Shown here: one piece after another, positions 1 to 9,920 of the stretch
How positions within the stretch are numbered: the stretch's first letter is position 1
Layout of the letters: each line of letters opens with the position of its first letter
Notes under the pieces: model-generated
Told to the model about the DNA's origin: nothing
Seen by the model: the letters and a program-made list of their open reading frames with translations, nothing else
Databases searched by the model: none
Position numbers and translations under genes: made by a program
From: an uncultured Proteiniphilum sp.
Lineage (GTDB): Bacteria; Bacteroidota; Bacteroidia; Bacteroidales; Dysgonomonadaceae
DNA: 64,000 nt
Reading direction: 5' to 3'
Assembly: GCF_937873925.1 (NCBI RefSeq)
Contig: NZ_CALNAT010000227.1
Span: forward strand, 4,926-68,925

Positions 1-850
1 AAGTGATCATAAAATAACGTCCCTCATTTTTGAAGATAGCCGGTGCTTCGTTATGCCCTCCCGGCTCGACTCGGATATATCTCCCGGTGTAGTCCAGATA
101 ATCGTCCTTTAATTCGGCTATATGCAGGGTGAGATTGTCTTCAGACGAATAGATATGATACGCCTTGTTATCGTCATCCACAAACAAAGTCATATCGCGG
201 GACATTTGTCCGCCCTCGAAATCGCGACGTACGAACAGGCCGTCTTTTATGGCTGCCATCCATTGGGGTGTCCACCATTTTTCAAAATCGGTTGATTTTA
301 CGGGTGAATCCCGCTGCTCTTCTGTCATATTCATGGGCCATTTTCCGGCATTTACCCTGCCGTTTTTTACAAGTTTGTAAGGACCCGTTATCCGGTCGCC
401 GACTGCTACTGCTACATGAGCGGCCTCATAACCTTTGCCTTGGAGTTCAAGATGAAAGTACATCACGAATTTTCCAGTTTTGGCATTATAGATAACTTTA
501 GGACGCTCAATGGTACTGCCTTTTACTATCGGGCTCTCCGGATCATCGCTCACGGGCAGGGCTATCCCTTCGTTTTCCCAGGTATATAAATCGGATGATG
601 AGTAACATGTTACACCGACCAATGCGGCGTTAGACCGTTCGCTTTTATGTTCCCCGAACCAGTAATATTTACCTTCGTGGTATAGGATTCCTCCACCGTG
701 GGCGTTGATATGATTTCCCAGGTCATCTTTCCATATTTCGGCGGGAGTAAAAAAAGCATATCTGTTCGGAGTATCGCGGGATTGCAATTTGTTGTAACCA
801 ATAGATATACCAAAAGCCACCACCCATAATATACATATTTTTAATTTCAT
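1..850 (-). CDS. GH43-like exported glycoside hydrolase (C-terminus beyond the left edge)
   Basis: The frame opens at an ATG ending at 850 and stays open to the left edge, giving 283 residues of a longer protein. An N-terminal hydrophobic stretch (about residues 5-18) looks like a signal peptide. Around residues 42-70 there is D-x-L-G-N-H-I-N-A-H-G-G-G-I followed by Y-H-E-G-K-Y-Y-W-F-G-E. This is the first-blade pattern of five-bladed GH43 enzymes, and the INAHGGG form is the one I associate with exo-galactanase-like GH43 subfamilies (24/34), from memory. The likely role is trimming galactose- or arabinose-type side chains in the periplasm or at the cell surface. It is divergent from the HTCS gene at 1162, which may control it. 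The family call is good; the substrate is a guess. Confidence 0.75.
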   Translation of the reverse strand, partial: MKLKICILWVVAFGISIGYNKLQSRDTPNRYAFFTPAEIWKDDLGNHINAHGGGILYHEGKYYWFGEHKSERSNAALVGVTCYSSSDLYTWENEGIALPVSDDPESPIVKGSTIERPKVIYNAKTGKFVMYFHLELQGKGYEAAHVAVAVGDRITGPYKLVKNGRVNAGKWPMNMTEEQRDSPVKSTDFEKWWTPQWMAAIKDGLFVRRDFEGGQMSRDMTLFVDDDNKAYHIYSSEDNLTLHIAELKDDYLDYTGRYIRVEPGGHNEAPAIFKNEGRYFMIT

Positions 851-903
851 GACCTTGTTAGTTGAAAGGGATTAGATCGATAAATCCGTCGATATTAGTT
901 TTG

Positions 904-911
904 CAAAGATA
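904..911 (-). promoter_or_regulatory. Bacteroidales -7 promoter element for the GH43-like gene
   Basis: The minus strand reads TATCTTTG followed by C, an exact match to the Bacteroides -7 consensus TAnnTTTG, about 53 bases upstream of the ATG. No TTTG -33 box at the usual 19-21 base spacing was found, so this rests on the -7 box alone. Confidence 0.5.
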
Positions 912-1137
912 GTTCGCCAATCTTTGAATAAACTCTAATTATCATTCAAAAAGGTTGAAAAATAAGGAAGCGATGGCTGTCGATATGAACTATTTCGTTA
1001 AAACAATAACAGAAACAAAGTTTTATTTTGTAGTACCGGTCTCAGAATTATATCATTAACCTACCTGAAGAAGAATTTTTTAATTTTTTGTTTTTGATAC
1101 ATTCTTATATATTTTTTTAAACCACGTTGAATTTTCT

Positions 1138-1145
1138 TATTTTTG
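1138..1145 (+). promoter_or_regulatory. Possible -7 promoter element for the HTCS gene
   Basis: TATTTTTG matches TAnnTTTG but lies only 16 bases before the ATG, leaving a very short leader, and it sits in AT-rich DNA where chance matches are common. Confidence 0.3.
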
Positions 1146-1161
1146 TGAAAAATATGTTGTA

Positions 1162-4100
1162 ATGAAAAAGTTATCGGGCATCCTATCTATTCGTTTAACA
1201 TTACCTTTTTACACCGTTTTCACTTTGCTGTTCGGTTGTATGGATTTCCTTTATCCTCAACAGAACAGGGGTGAACCGGATTTCAAAATTCTGAGCACGA
1301 CCGATGGTTTCCCCACCAATGAAATCCAGGAAGTATATCAGGACAGGGAGGGGTTTATATGGTTTGCCACGAGAAACGGACTGTGTAAGTACGACGGATA
1401 TCAGATAACGGTTTATAATTCTAACCAACCTAAACCGCATGTACTGACGAGCAACAATATTTTTTGTCTGGCGGATGATCAGAATGGAAACCTCTGGATC
1501 GGTACTTATAACGGAATAGACCGATTCGATAAATTATCGGGAAAATTCGAGCCGATAGAAATTCAAAATACGACCAATAAGGTGGTTTCATGTATTTTGG
1601 TAACGAAAAACAATGAGATCTGGATCGGAATGGATGACGGATTGTTCAGATACGATCCCCGGGAGAACACCTTTACCCACCATAGCCTGCAGAAAATCGG
1701 CGATATTGCCGTAACCGCTTCGGTGAAATCCATCATTGAAGACACCTATGGGGAGATATGGGTCGGTACATGGAATAATGGATTGTACCGTTATTCACCT
1801 TCCAAAAATATTTTTCATACTTACCCCAAACTGAATTCGCGGAATTCGGCTCACGTAATCTATGAAGACAGTAAGAAGAATATCTGGGTAGGGACATGGG
1901 GAGAAGGGCTTCATTTTCTTGAATATCCGCGTGATATGGAGAACTTCCGATGGAAAACATACCGGCACAATGCAAACGATCCGGCAAGTTTATCGGATAA
2001 TATTATTTATGATATTTGTGAAGATATCAATACAAATTCACTTTGGGTCGGTACCCGTAGCGGGCTTAGTATACTGGGATATGACACCCCGTCCGGATTT
2101 ATCAACAGGCGTGCGACCCACAAAACAAATGAGCTTCCCACCAATGAGATCAATTCCATTATCCGGGATAACAAGGATAATATCTGGATCGGTACTATCG
2201 GTGGCGGTGTCTTGTTTACCAACACGAAAGAATCCAAATTCGATTTCATCAGTGTAGATATTTCAGGAATACCCACAGGCGCAATACGATCGGTTTTTTT
2301 AGACAATGATGACAATATGTGGCTGGGCATAGGCACGTATGGAGTTGTCCGTTATGATAAAAAATCGGAAAAGGTCATTCCACAGCATGCCTTGCCTGAA
2401 TTCAACGGGGCAGGACAAATCTCAATGTATGATATCAAGCAACGTAATACCGGCGAAATACTGTTGGGTACGTATGGAGAAGGGCTATGGGTATATGAAA
2501 AAGGAAAACCCATCCGAATGTACACTGAAGCCAATTCCGGTTTTATCAGTGATAATCGCATACGGAGCATCCACGTCGACCGGCAGCAGAATTGCTGGCT
2601 GGGGACGCAATATGGGCTGGGTGTCTGGCTCAGCGACGATACTGGATTTATTTTGGATAATATCTTAGTAGATGACAGACAACTGGTACCATCGAGTATG
2701 ATCGATATCACGGAAGACGTGGCGGGCAGAATATGGATTGCCACAATCGATAACGGCGTACTGTCGGTGGAAGGTGATCCCCGGCATAGAGACGGGCTTA
2801 CCTTCAGGAACTATACTGAAAAAAATGGAAAGATCTCAGCTCACACTATCAATGTGCTGCATTATGATACCTCCGGACGTTTATGGGCGGGTGCCGAAAA
2901 CGGAAGATTGTACCTGTATGACAATGAGTCGGACTCATTTATCGACAAATCGCCCCAGTTCTCTATTCTGGGAACCCTGATCAGTTCCATCGAAGAAGAC
3001 CGGCAGGGAAATCTATGGATCGGCACAAACAACGGCCTGATCAGGCTCACTTTCAATGAAACGGCCAAACTGACGGGGTACCGGGTTTTTACTATGGCCG
3101 ACGGGCTGGGCGATAACTTCTTTATCCCCAAATCGTCCTATAAGGCCCAGGGAGAATTGTTTTTCGGGGGCTATAAGGGATTGGTACGGTTTAATCCCGA
3201 TAATATCAATGTAGACATCTATCCTACCCCCTTCTATATAACAGATATAAGAATATTGAACACTTCATTCTATAAGTTGGATGAACAAATAACGAATAAA
3301 ATATCTGCAAAAGTACCTCCTTTCTCCGATCGGATCACTATTCCGCATAAATATAACAATTTCAGTATCCATTTCGCAAACCTCAATTACAAAAATCCCG
3401 AACTGAACAGATATGCTTATAAACTGACAGGATTTGATCAGGACTGGACATACACCGATTCGAAACAAAATGTTGCTTATTACAACAATCTTTCGCCGGG
3501 ACAGTATGTTTTTCAATTAAGGGCGACTACGCAGAACGGCGTATGGAACGATAAGATAAAAGAAATACAAATCAATGTCCTGCCGCCGTTCTGGCTTACA
3601 TGGTGGGCTTTTATCATTTATTTTTGTATCCTGGCATTGATCGGTTACGCAATATACCGGAATATCCTGAATCGGATACATCTCCGTAATCAACTTAAAT
3701 ATAAAGAAATAGAGCGGGAGAAAGCCGAAGAGCTCAATCATGCCAAACTGCAGTTTTTCACGAATATCACCCATGAATTCCTGACCCCGCTCACCATTAT
3801 TTCGGCTACAGTGGATGAGTTACAGCAAACATCGCCTCGAAATGACGACCTATATGCCACCATGGGACGGAATATCGTCCGGTTGACCCGGCTGTTGCAA
3901 CAAATCCTGGAGTTCAGGAAAGCCGAAGCAGGGAACCTCAAACTACGCGTATCATACGGCAATATTTCTGAATTCGTAAAAAATTCTACCGATTCGTTCT
4001 ATCCGCTGATCAGGAAAAAAAAGCTTCATTTCTCCTACGTAAGTGATCCCGAAAATATTCAGGGTTTATTTGACATCGACAAACTGGACAAGATACTTTA

Positions 4101-5304
4101 TAATCTGATCTCAAACGCCGCCAAATACGTATCAAAAGGAGGCTCCATACAGGTAACGCTGTCGCACCGGGATGAAGAAAAAGATCATATCCGGATATCG
4201 GTAGAAGATAATGGTGCGGGAATTTCAAAGGATGATCAGCAAACACTGTTCAAACGATTCTATGAAGGAGATTACCGAAGGCATAACACCACAGGTACCG
4301 GTATCGGATTGTCGCTGGTAAAAGACCTTGTCAATCTGTATCACGGAACAGTACAGGTAGAAAGCGAGATTGACAAAGGAAGTAAATTCACGGTCATCCT
4401 TCCCATTGATGCATCCTGTTTCGAAGATTCCGAGATCGATACGGATAAATTTGACTATATCCAAGATACCACACCCATGGAAGTCAACCCGGTGACAGAG
4501 GAGAAAGAGCGTACGACTAAAAAACAAGAAACATCATCCGTGTTGGTAGTAGAAGACAATGAAGAGATATTACAACTTGTTCACAGGTTGTTAAACAGGG
4601 ATTACCATGTATTTACCGCTACCAACGGAAAAGAGGCCATGTTGATTCTCGGGCATAAAAAAATAGACATTATTGTTTCGGATATCATGATGCCTGAGAT
4701 GGATGGTGTGGAACTTTGCAAATTACTGAAAAGCGATATAGAATACAGCCATATCCCCATTATATTACTGACGGCCAAAACCGACGAGAAAGACCGTGCC
4801 GATGCCTATGAGTCGGGTGCCGATGCATTTATCAGTAAGCCTTTTAACCTGAACGTCCTGCATGCACGTATTAAAAATTTATTAAAAAGCCGGGAACGCA
4901 TGGCCCGGGATTTCAAAAACCAATTGGTATTCGAGTTGAAAGACCTGGAATTTACTAATCTCGACGAAGAATTCTTAAGAAAAGCGATCGATTGCGTGAA
5001 CCGCCACCTGGATCATTCCGATTTTGACCAGCAGCAGTTCTCAGAAGAGATGAACGTAAGTAAGTCCACGCTGTACAATAAGCTGAAAACCCTTACAGGA
5101 TTGAATACTTCGGCATTTATCACAAATATCAGGCTGAAAGCGGCCTGCCGGATCATGGATCAAAACCGGAATATCCGAATATCGGACCTGGCTTATGCCG
5201 TCGGCTTCAACGATCCTAAATATTTCAGTTCCTGCTTCAAAAAAGAATTCAATATGCGCCCGAGTGAATACATCGACCGGTTTACGGGTACGATGGAAGA
5301 ATAA
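1162..5304 (+). CDS. Hybrid two-component system regulator (HTCS), one-protein sensor kinase/response regulator
   Basis: This 1380-residue protein has the full HTCS architecture. A signal anchor is followed by about 700 residues of two-component-regulator propeller repeats (recurring W-x-G-T/I motifs), a Y_Y_Y domain (about 730-800) and a membrane segment (about 811-835). The cytoplasmic part has a HisKA domain with the phospho-acceptor His871 in F-F-T-N-I-T-H-E-F, then a HATPase with E-D-N-G-A-G-I and G-T-G-I-G-L boxes. A receiver domain follows with phospho-acceptor Asp1174 in V-S-D-I-M-M-P-E-M-D-G, and an AraC-type helix-turn-helix forms the C-terminus. Family members bind an oligosaccharide in the periplasm and activate nearby PUL genes. 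The nearest candidate targets are the divergent GH43-like gene and the convergent sulfatase operon, although that operon also has its own sigma/anti-sigma pair. No degenerate key residue was noticed. Confidence 0.95.
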   Translation: MKKLSGILSIRLTLPFYTVFTLLFGCMDFLYPQQNRGEPDFKILSTTDGFPTNEIQEVYQDREGFIWFATRNGLCKYDGYQITVYNSNQPKPHVLTSNNIFCLADDQNGNLWIGTYNGIDRFDKLSGKFEPIEIQNTTNKVVSCILVTKNNEIWIGMDDGLFRYDPRENTFTHHSLQKIGDIAVTASVKSIIEDTYGEIWVGTWNNGLYRYSPSKNIFHTYPKLNSRNSAHVIYEDSKKNIWVGTWGEGLHFLEYPRDMENFRWKTYRHNANDPASLSDNIIYDICEDINTNSLWVGTRSGLSILGYDTPSGFINRRATHKTNELPTNEINSIIRDNKDNIWIGTIGGGVLFTNTKESKFDFISVDISGIPTGAIRSVFLDNDDNMWLGIGTYGVVRYDKKSEKVIPQHALPEFNGAGQISMYDIKQRNTGEILLGTYGEGLWVYEKGKPIRMYTEANSGFISDNRIRSIHVDRQQNCWLGTQYGLGVWLSDDTGFILDNILVDDRQLVPSSMIDITEDVAGRIWIATIDNGVLSVEGDPRHRDGLTFRNYTEKNGKISAHTINVLHYDTSGRLWAGAENGRLYLYDNESDSFIDKSPQFSILGTLISSIEEDRQGNLWIGTNNGLIRLTFNETAKLTGYRVFTMADGLGDNFFIPKSSYKAQGELFFGGYKGLVRFNPDNINVDIYPTPFYITDIRILNTSFYKLDEQITNKISAKVPPFSDRITIPHKYNNFSIHFANLNYKNPELNRYAYKLTGFDQDWTYTDSKQNVAYYNNLSPGQYVFQLRATTQNGVWNDKIKEIQINVLPPFWLTWWAFIIYFCILALIGYAIYRNILNRIHLRNQLKYKEIEREKAEELNHAKLQFFTNITHEFLTPLTIISATVDELQQTSPRNDDLYATMGRNIVRLTRLLQQILEFRKAEAGNLKLRVSYGNISEFVKNSTDSFYPLIRKKKLHFSYVSDPENIQGLFDIDKLDKILYNLISNAAKYVSKGGSIQVTLSHRDEEKDHIRISVEDNGAGISKDDQQTLFKRFYEGDYRRHNTTGTGIGLSLVKDLVNLYHGTVQVESEIDKGSKFTVILPIDASCFEDSEIDTDKFDYIQDTTPMEVNPVTEEKERTTKKQETSSVLVVEDNEEILQLVHRLLNRDYHVFTATNGKEAMLILGHKKIDIIVSDIMMPEMDGVELCKLLKSDIEYSHIPIILLTAKTDEKDRADAYESGADAFISKPFNLNVLHARIKNLLKSRERMARDFKNQLVFELKDLEFTNLDEEFLRKAIDCVNRHLDHSDFDQQQFSEEMNVSKSTLYNKLKTLTGLNTSAFITNIRLKAACRIMDQNRNIRISDLAYAVGFNDPKYFSSCFKKEFNMRPSEYIDRFTGTMEE

Positions 5305-5381
5305 TATCCATAGGGTACACCATAGCAGCATGCACCGCCATTATTGCACGGGCATACCGGTCCTGCCTTCCGTTCTCTTAC

Positions 5382-6875
5382 TCATCGTATAATTGTGTTC
5401 AACAGATTTTTCAACTCCTCTACCTTTTGAGGGTACTTATCATACAAATTATTTTTCTCTTCAGGGTCTGTTTCCATATCGTAGAGTTGCACAGGAGGTA
5501 GAGTTCCGTTCTCTGCTGCTGACCATCCCCCACTCCCACCGCAATCAATCAATTTCCAACGCCCTTGCCTGATAGCAAAATACCCATCTCCGGAATGGTG
5601 GATTACCTCGCTCCGGGCCGTCTTGCTGCTTCCGTTCAGGACTTGCAGGAAACTTTCGCTGTCTTCGGCTGCACCCGGGGGAACAGTCGTGCCGGTCATT
5701 TCGGCAAAAGTTGCCAACATATCTGTCAGGCAAACCAATGCGTCTGAAGAAGTGCCGGATTTGACCATTCCGGGGTACTGAATAATTAACGGTACATGAT
5801 GACCGCCATCCCATGCATCGGATTTCCTCCCGCGCCAGATATAATTAGCACGATGCGGATAAGTTGCTTTGTCTGTAGCATTCCAGTCGGCACCATTATC
5901 GCTGGTAAACACAATAAGTGTTTTTTCCTTTATTCCCAAGCTATCGATCAGAGATGCCACCTGTCCGACCACATCATCCACATGCACTACAAAATCACCG
6001 TAATCTCCGGCACTTGACACTCCTTTGAACCGGTTGGCGGGTAACCAAGGGGTATGTGGGGCGGTAAGAGGCATATATAGAAAAAAGGGTTGACTACCGG
6101 ATGCCCGTTCTCTGATATATTGTTTTGCTTTTTCAGTAAAATGATCAAGGGTCTTATCAATGGAAAAACTTTTCGAGGCTTTTCCTCCGCGCCAAAAATG
6201 TCCGCGGGGCGAGTCTGCGCCTTCTATAACCGTCATTATGGTATCGACTACATTACGATCCTCGATATATACATAAGGTATCATATCCAAGGATGCAGGA
6301 AGAATGTAACTTTTATCAAAACCTGCATCATTCGGCGTATAAGTCAGTGGTTTGCCGAATGCCGTATTATTTTCGTTTGCTGCTGCACCGTTGGTCGTTT
6401 GCCAACCCAATCCCAAATGCCATTTACCGGCGATTGCGGTATGATATCCACGTGTTTTTAACAGGGAGGCGATAGTAGGTCTTTCTTTTTCAATGAGGGG
6501 ACGACTGAATCCCCCCAAAACCCCACTCTTCAGACTACTGCGGAAACAATAGCGTCCGGTAAGGAGTCCGTAACGGGTGGGTGTACTCAGGGCGGAACCG
6601 GAATGGGCTTCTGTAAAACTTATTCCTTCAGCACATAGTTTGTCAAGATGGGGCGTCGGTATAGCCGAACCGGAATTGAACCTGCGGATGTCACCATACC
6701 CCATATCATCTGCCAAAATAAATATGATGTTTGGCTGATCCGTGTTTAACGGCGGTTTTATCGGATTTTCTTCCGACGGCTGTGCCGAACAGGAGGGAGT
6801 CAGCATCAGGGTTGCACCGAATATCCATTTCATTTGCCGTATGTCGGGAATTCTTAAATTAAAATACTCTTTCAT
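5382..6875 (-). CDS. Ser-type S1 family sulfatase
   Basis: This 497-residue alkaline-phosphatase-fold sulfatase carries the N-terminal metal motif A-D-D-M-G-Y-G-D (about 55-62). The sulfatase signature S-T-P-T-R has Ser97 as the residue to be converted to formylglycine, so maturation should need an anaerobic sulfatase-maturating enzyme (anSME), which is not encoded here. The first ATG gives an awkward N-terminus. A second ATG at residue 15 (base 6833) starts a better signal peptide ending in T-P-S-C, so the mature protein may be a lipoprotein that starts there. It is last in the mannan-type PUL, 18 bases after the GH76 gene, and convergent with the HTCS gene. It probably removes sulfate from the imported or surface glycan; which position it attacks cannot be seen. 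Confidence 0.92.
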   Translation of the reverse strand: MKEYFNLRIPDIRQMKWIFGATLMLTPSCSAQPSEENPIKPPLNTDQPNIIFILADDMGYGDIRRFNSGSAIPTPHLDKLCAEGISFTEAHSGSALSTPTRYGLLTGRYCFRSSLKSGVLGGFSRPLIEKERPTIASLLKTRGYHTAIAGKWHLGLGWQTTNGAAANENNTAFGKPLTYTPNDAGFDKSYILPASLDMIPYVYIEDRNVVDTIMTVIEGADSPRGHFWRGGKASKSFSIDKTLDHFTEKAKQYIRERASGSQPFFLYMPLTAPHTPWLPANRFKGVSSAGDYGDFVVHVDDVVGQVASLIDSLGIKEKTLIVFTSDNGADWNATDKATYPHRANYIWRGRKSDAWDGGHHVPLIIQYPGMVKSGTSSDALVCLTDMLATFAEMTGTTVPPGAAEDSESFLQVLNGSSKTARSEVIHHSGDGYFAIRQGRWKLIDCGGSGGWSAAENGTLPPVQLYDMETDPEEKNNLYDKYPQKVEELKNLLNTIIR

Positions 6876-6893
6876 AAATAAATTTCTATTGGA

Positions 6894-8027
6894 TTATAAA
6901 AGTTTCTGGTTAGCTAACAGTGCGGCAGCTTCCATAAGCATACAGGCGCTTACGGTTGCTTTTAATGTAGTTTTCATATCCGGTTTTATCGTCCAGTCAG
7001 GTCCGAACAATACCGGATTTTTATGAACACCTTTTGTCCACAATGTTTCCGTATTATGTTTCAAAAATTGCAGGTAACGCTTTTTAGTAACGCCGTCTAT
7101 ATCCTGTCGAATCAATTCCGTAAAATAACGGATAAAAATTCCTTTAAACAAATGCGCATCATTGTCAACGGAACTATCAGCCGCCCCTTCGAGCTTCAGT
7201 ATCGAATTAGTAACCAGGGAGCCGGTTGTATAATTTGCCGTCAACACTGCATCATCGAGATAGCTTTTATTGCCCAAAATCTTATACAACTCCACTGCCG
7301 ACCCGATAAATGTTCCCTGGTTGTAGGTGAATTTCCAATTGGTGAGGGTGTTATCTCTTCCATCGATATGGTCCAGTACTGCACCGTCGCTTTGCAGCAA
7401 CGTTGCTTTTTCCCAATTATAAATTTTTAATGCCCATTCTTTGTAGTTCTCGTCACCTGTATCCTGGTAAAGACGGGCGGCAAGAATACAGGCAGGGCCA
7501 TTGGAACAGGCATTCTTTTTCCACAGCTCCGTTGTTCTCCACGCTATCCCGCCACTGGCATATTCTGCGTTCCAGCCGTCCTTAATGTAATTCCATAGTT
7601 CGATAGTGGCATCTTTATATTTCGCTTCTCCAGTGGCTTTATACATACGGAACAAGGCCAGGGCTATCCATTCCATATCATCGAAGAAATTATTTTTCCA
7701 TTTGTTCCCGTTACCTTTCCGTACGCCATTAAACCATTTATCGAGATACGATTTATAATAGCTGTCTTTGGTACGTAAGTATGCATCGGTCACCACGTCG
7801 ATGGCATGAGCCTGAGGCCAGTATTGAAAACCCAATCCGCCATAATTGTTTTCTACAAAATATTGTTGCGATTCATTCCAGAAAGCGCTGATAAGAGCTT
7901 TACTGCTGCTGTCGGCAGCAGCAGTAAAGTCTATAGAATCAGTGACGGGCTTATATTCAGGCTTTCCGTCATCATTACAGGCACTTAACAAGATAGCCCA
8001 ACATGCAATAAAAAATAACTTTTTCAT
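6894..8027 (-). CDS. GH76 alpha-1,6-mannanase, lipoprotein
   Basis: This 377-residue protein has a lipoprotein signal peptide (L-L-S-A-C, Cys17). Its (alpha/alpha)6-barrel pattern fits GH76: F-F-D-D-M-E-W with the adjacent catalytic Asp pair at 116-117, then A-W-R-T-T-E-L-W, and F-T-Y-N-Q-G-T-F-I-G-S-A. GH76 enzymes are mostly endo-alpha-1,6-mannanases acting on yeast mannan backbones or mycobacterial mannosides. The gene sits directly after the SusE/F-like gene (1-base gap) and before the sulfatase, so it is probably surface exposed and cuts polymer for SusC import. Substrate specificity within GH76 is inferred from the family. Confidence 0.88.
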   Translation of the reverse strand: MKKLFFIACWAILLSACNDDGKPEYKPVTDSIDFTAAADSSSKALISAFWNESQQYFVENNYGGLGFQYWPQAHAIDVVTDAYLRTKDSYYKSYLDKWFNGVRKGNGNKWKNNFFDDMEWIALALFRMYKATGEAKYKDATIELWNYIKDGWNAEYASGGIAWRTTELWKKNACSNGPACILAARLYQDTGDENYKEWALKIYNWEKATLLQSDGAVLDHIDGRDNTLTNWKFTYNQGTFIGSAVELYKILGNKSYLDDAVLTANYTTGSLVTNSILKLEGAADSSVDNDAHLFKGIFIRYFTELIRQDIDGVTKKRYLQFLKHNTETLWTKGVHKNPVLFGPDWTIKPDMKTTLKATVSACMLMEAAALLANQKLL

Positions 8028-8028
8028 T

Positions 8029-9909
8029 TTATTTTTCCTTTAGCACATGAGAATAAATATTGTCGGCTTGTAGAATAAGTGATATATCGTAGATAAATCC
8101 CAGCCATGAAACAGAGTTATTTTGGCTCCGTTTCCATTTGGGATTAAACGCTCTCTGACTTTCAGGAAATAGAGCAGCTATCTCTGTTGCAGTATATTCT
8201 TTCGTGTTGAAATAGGCAGGATCACCTGTGGGAGCATTGTCTTCGGTAGGACTAAGAGGTCCCCATACGGTCTCTGTACCGTCACCATACTCCATAATGA
8301 GCCTGTATCGTGGATTTTTGTTGTCGCTACTACCAAAATCTGCCTCTGCCATCGTATGATTGTTTAAAGCCCATACGCCCCGGGCGGTATATGGCAGTTC
8401 GAGTGTTTTACTCTGTGAATTGCAGTGATACCATTTCACAGCATTAATTTTTGAGTAAACAGCCGTTTCATCATTGAAATTCAGTACAATTTTATAGATA
8501 GCTGTTTCGTTCACGGTGGAAGTACCATTCTCTTTTAGTGTTCCGGCTTCGGTTGAAAATTGTTTTGGTATTCCGGTGGTAGTATCCACAAAATAATAAC
8601 TTTTTCCGGCAGTCAATCTGGTAAATATTTCAAATTTTTCTCCTTCGAGAGCGGTCATTTTGATGGCTTGGGACAATGTACTACCCCCTTCCGACCCTTC
8701 GCCTGTTATATATAGGTTGTTAGGAACAACAATGGGTTCCTCTGGAGACTCTTCATCCGGTGTTGTTTCCGTCAATGTGTGTGTATAAGGGTTTTCAGCC
8801 TGTAATACCAGTGACATGTTGTAAGTATAGCCAATCCATGATGTGCCGGAAGGTTGGATTCTTTTCCATTTGGGGTTAAACTGGGTTATACCGTCAGCTG
8901 CTGTATATTCTTTTGTATAGAAATAAGCGGGAGCAGCACTGGGGAACCCATCTTCGTTGAAATTGGTGGGTCCCCATACAGACTCCGTACCATTTTCGTA
9001 TTCCATCACAAATCTGTAGCGGGGATTGGTTTGCTCACTACCGAAATCTTCCGTAGTCATTGTATGTTTATTCAGAGCCCACACTCCGAGAGCGATATAA
9101 GGCAGTTCAAGGTTTTTGACAGCCGAATTACAATGATACCATTTCACAGCGTTAATTTTAGAGTAAACTGCCATACCGGAATTAAAATCTACCATAATTT
9201 TATAAACTCCGGTTTGATCTATTGTACTGGTCCCATTTTCTTTCAAGAGTTCACCTTCTGTGTAATATTGTTTTGCCGTGCCGGTAACAGCATCGGTAAA
9301 GGAGTAACTCTGACCGGCAGTTAATTTGATAAATGACTCAAATTCACCTTCTTCTGTCATTTTCATTTTGACAGCTTTCGACAAGTCACTACCTCCTTCG
9401 GAACCCTCTCCTGTTATATAAAGTGTAGCCGGAATATCGACAAACCCTGCGAGGCGGGTAACTTCCATCGTGCGGGATTCTGCGGCTATCTTACCATTCA
9501 CGCCTTTGGAAGACACTACCGTCCAGATAAATTGTCCGGTCGCTGATGCTTCAATACCTGCCAATGCGGCGACTTTATTCAGTTGTTTATGGGTAACGCT
9601 TGCATAGGGGCGTAAGCCTTTATTTTCGGATGGCAGTCTGTATATAGGGTTTGAAAAATCACCGCCTTCGCGGTCAAAGACGATTTCATACATCACGAGC
9701 TCACCGTCTTCTGCTGTAGCCGCTTCCCATTCAAAATATACAGTGGCAGAAGAGGAACTTTGCAAGGGTACAAAAAGTTTGTCATAGGGGTCGATCAGCT
9801 GGTTTACAGCTGTAACATTGAGGTTTAATTCCTTGTTATCGAGACAGCTTGAAAGCATTAACGAGATAAGAAAGGATACCAACAGTGATATTTTAGTAAT
9901 TGTTTTCAT
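8029..9909 (-). CDS. SusE/SusF-like surface glycan-binding lipoprotein with tandem repeat domains
   Basis: This 626-residue lipoprotein (Cys22 after L-M-L-S-S) starts with a SusE-type N-terminal domain (about 25-155). Two similar domains follow, each beginning L-Y-I-T-G-E-G-S-E-G-G-S and sharing A-V-Y-S-K-I-N-A-V-K-W-Y-H-C-N-S and N-P-R-Y-R blocks: copy A is about residues 163-379 and copy B about 399-622. The position between SusD and the GH76 mannanase, the lipobox and the modular layout fit a surface glycan-binding protein that holds polymer for the SusCD pair. Binding residues cannot be assigned, but conserved Trp and Tyr residues in each repeat are candidates. The family call is by domain pattern and operon position. 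Confidence 0.82.
   Translation of the reverse strand: MKTITKISLLVSFLISLMLSSCLDNKELNLNVTAVNQLIDPYDKLFVPLQSSSSATVYFEWEAATAEDGELVMYEIVFDREGGDFSNPIYRLPSENKGLRPYASVTHKQLNKVAALAGIEASATGQFIWTVVSSKGVNGKIAAESRTMEVTRLAGFVDIPATLYITGEGSEGGSDLSKAVKMKMTEEGEFESFIKLTAGQSYSFTDAVTGTAKQYYTEGELLKENGTSTIDQTGVYKIMVDFNSGMAVYSKINAVKWYHCNSAVKNLELPYIALGVWALNKHTMTTEDFGSEQTNPRYRFVMEYENGTESVWGPTNFNEDGFPSAAPAYFYTKEYTAADGITQFNPKWKRIQPSGTSWIGYTYNMSLVLQAENPYTHTLTETTPDEESPEEPIVVPNNLYITGEGSEGGSTLSQAIKMTALEGEKFEIFTRLTAGKSYYFVDTTTGIPKQFSTEAGTLKENGTSTVNETAIYKIVLNFNDETAVYSKINAVKWYHCNSQSKTLELPYTARGVWALNNHTMAEADFGSSDNKNPRYRLIMEYGDGTETVWGPLSPTEDNAPTGDPAYFNTKEYTATEIAALFPESQRAFNPKWKRSQNNSVSWLGFIYDISLILQADNIYSHVLKEK
8045..9423 (-). repeat. 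Tandem duplicated domain within the SusE/F-like gene
   Basis: Copy A (about 8773-9423) and copy B (about 8045-8715) encode two clearly homologous modules of about 220 residues separated by a short Pro/Glu-rich linker. The longest shared peptide block contains K-I-N-A-V-K-W-Y-H-C-N-S. This is an internal gene duplication, not a mobile repeat. Confidence 0.8.
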
Positions 9910-9920
9910 GCTTTTTAACC

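Larger units (their letters stand above)
851..1161. other. Divergent intergenic region between the GH43-like gene and the HTCS gene
   Basis: This 311-bp AT-rich region separates two divergent genes. It contains one TAnnTTTG match on each strand, listed separately. No coding potential, long inverted repeat or RNA gene is visible. An HTCS binding site could lie here, but no clear direct-repeat operator can be picked out by eye. Confidence 0.6.

Noticed and set aside
8854..9324. 156-codon frame antisense to the SusE/F-like gene
   Set aside because: Mirror frame of a repetitive coding sequence; no signal or domain.
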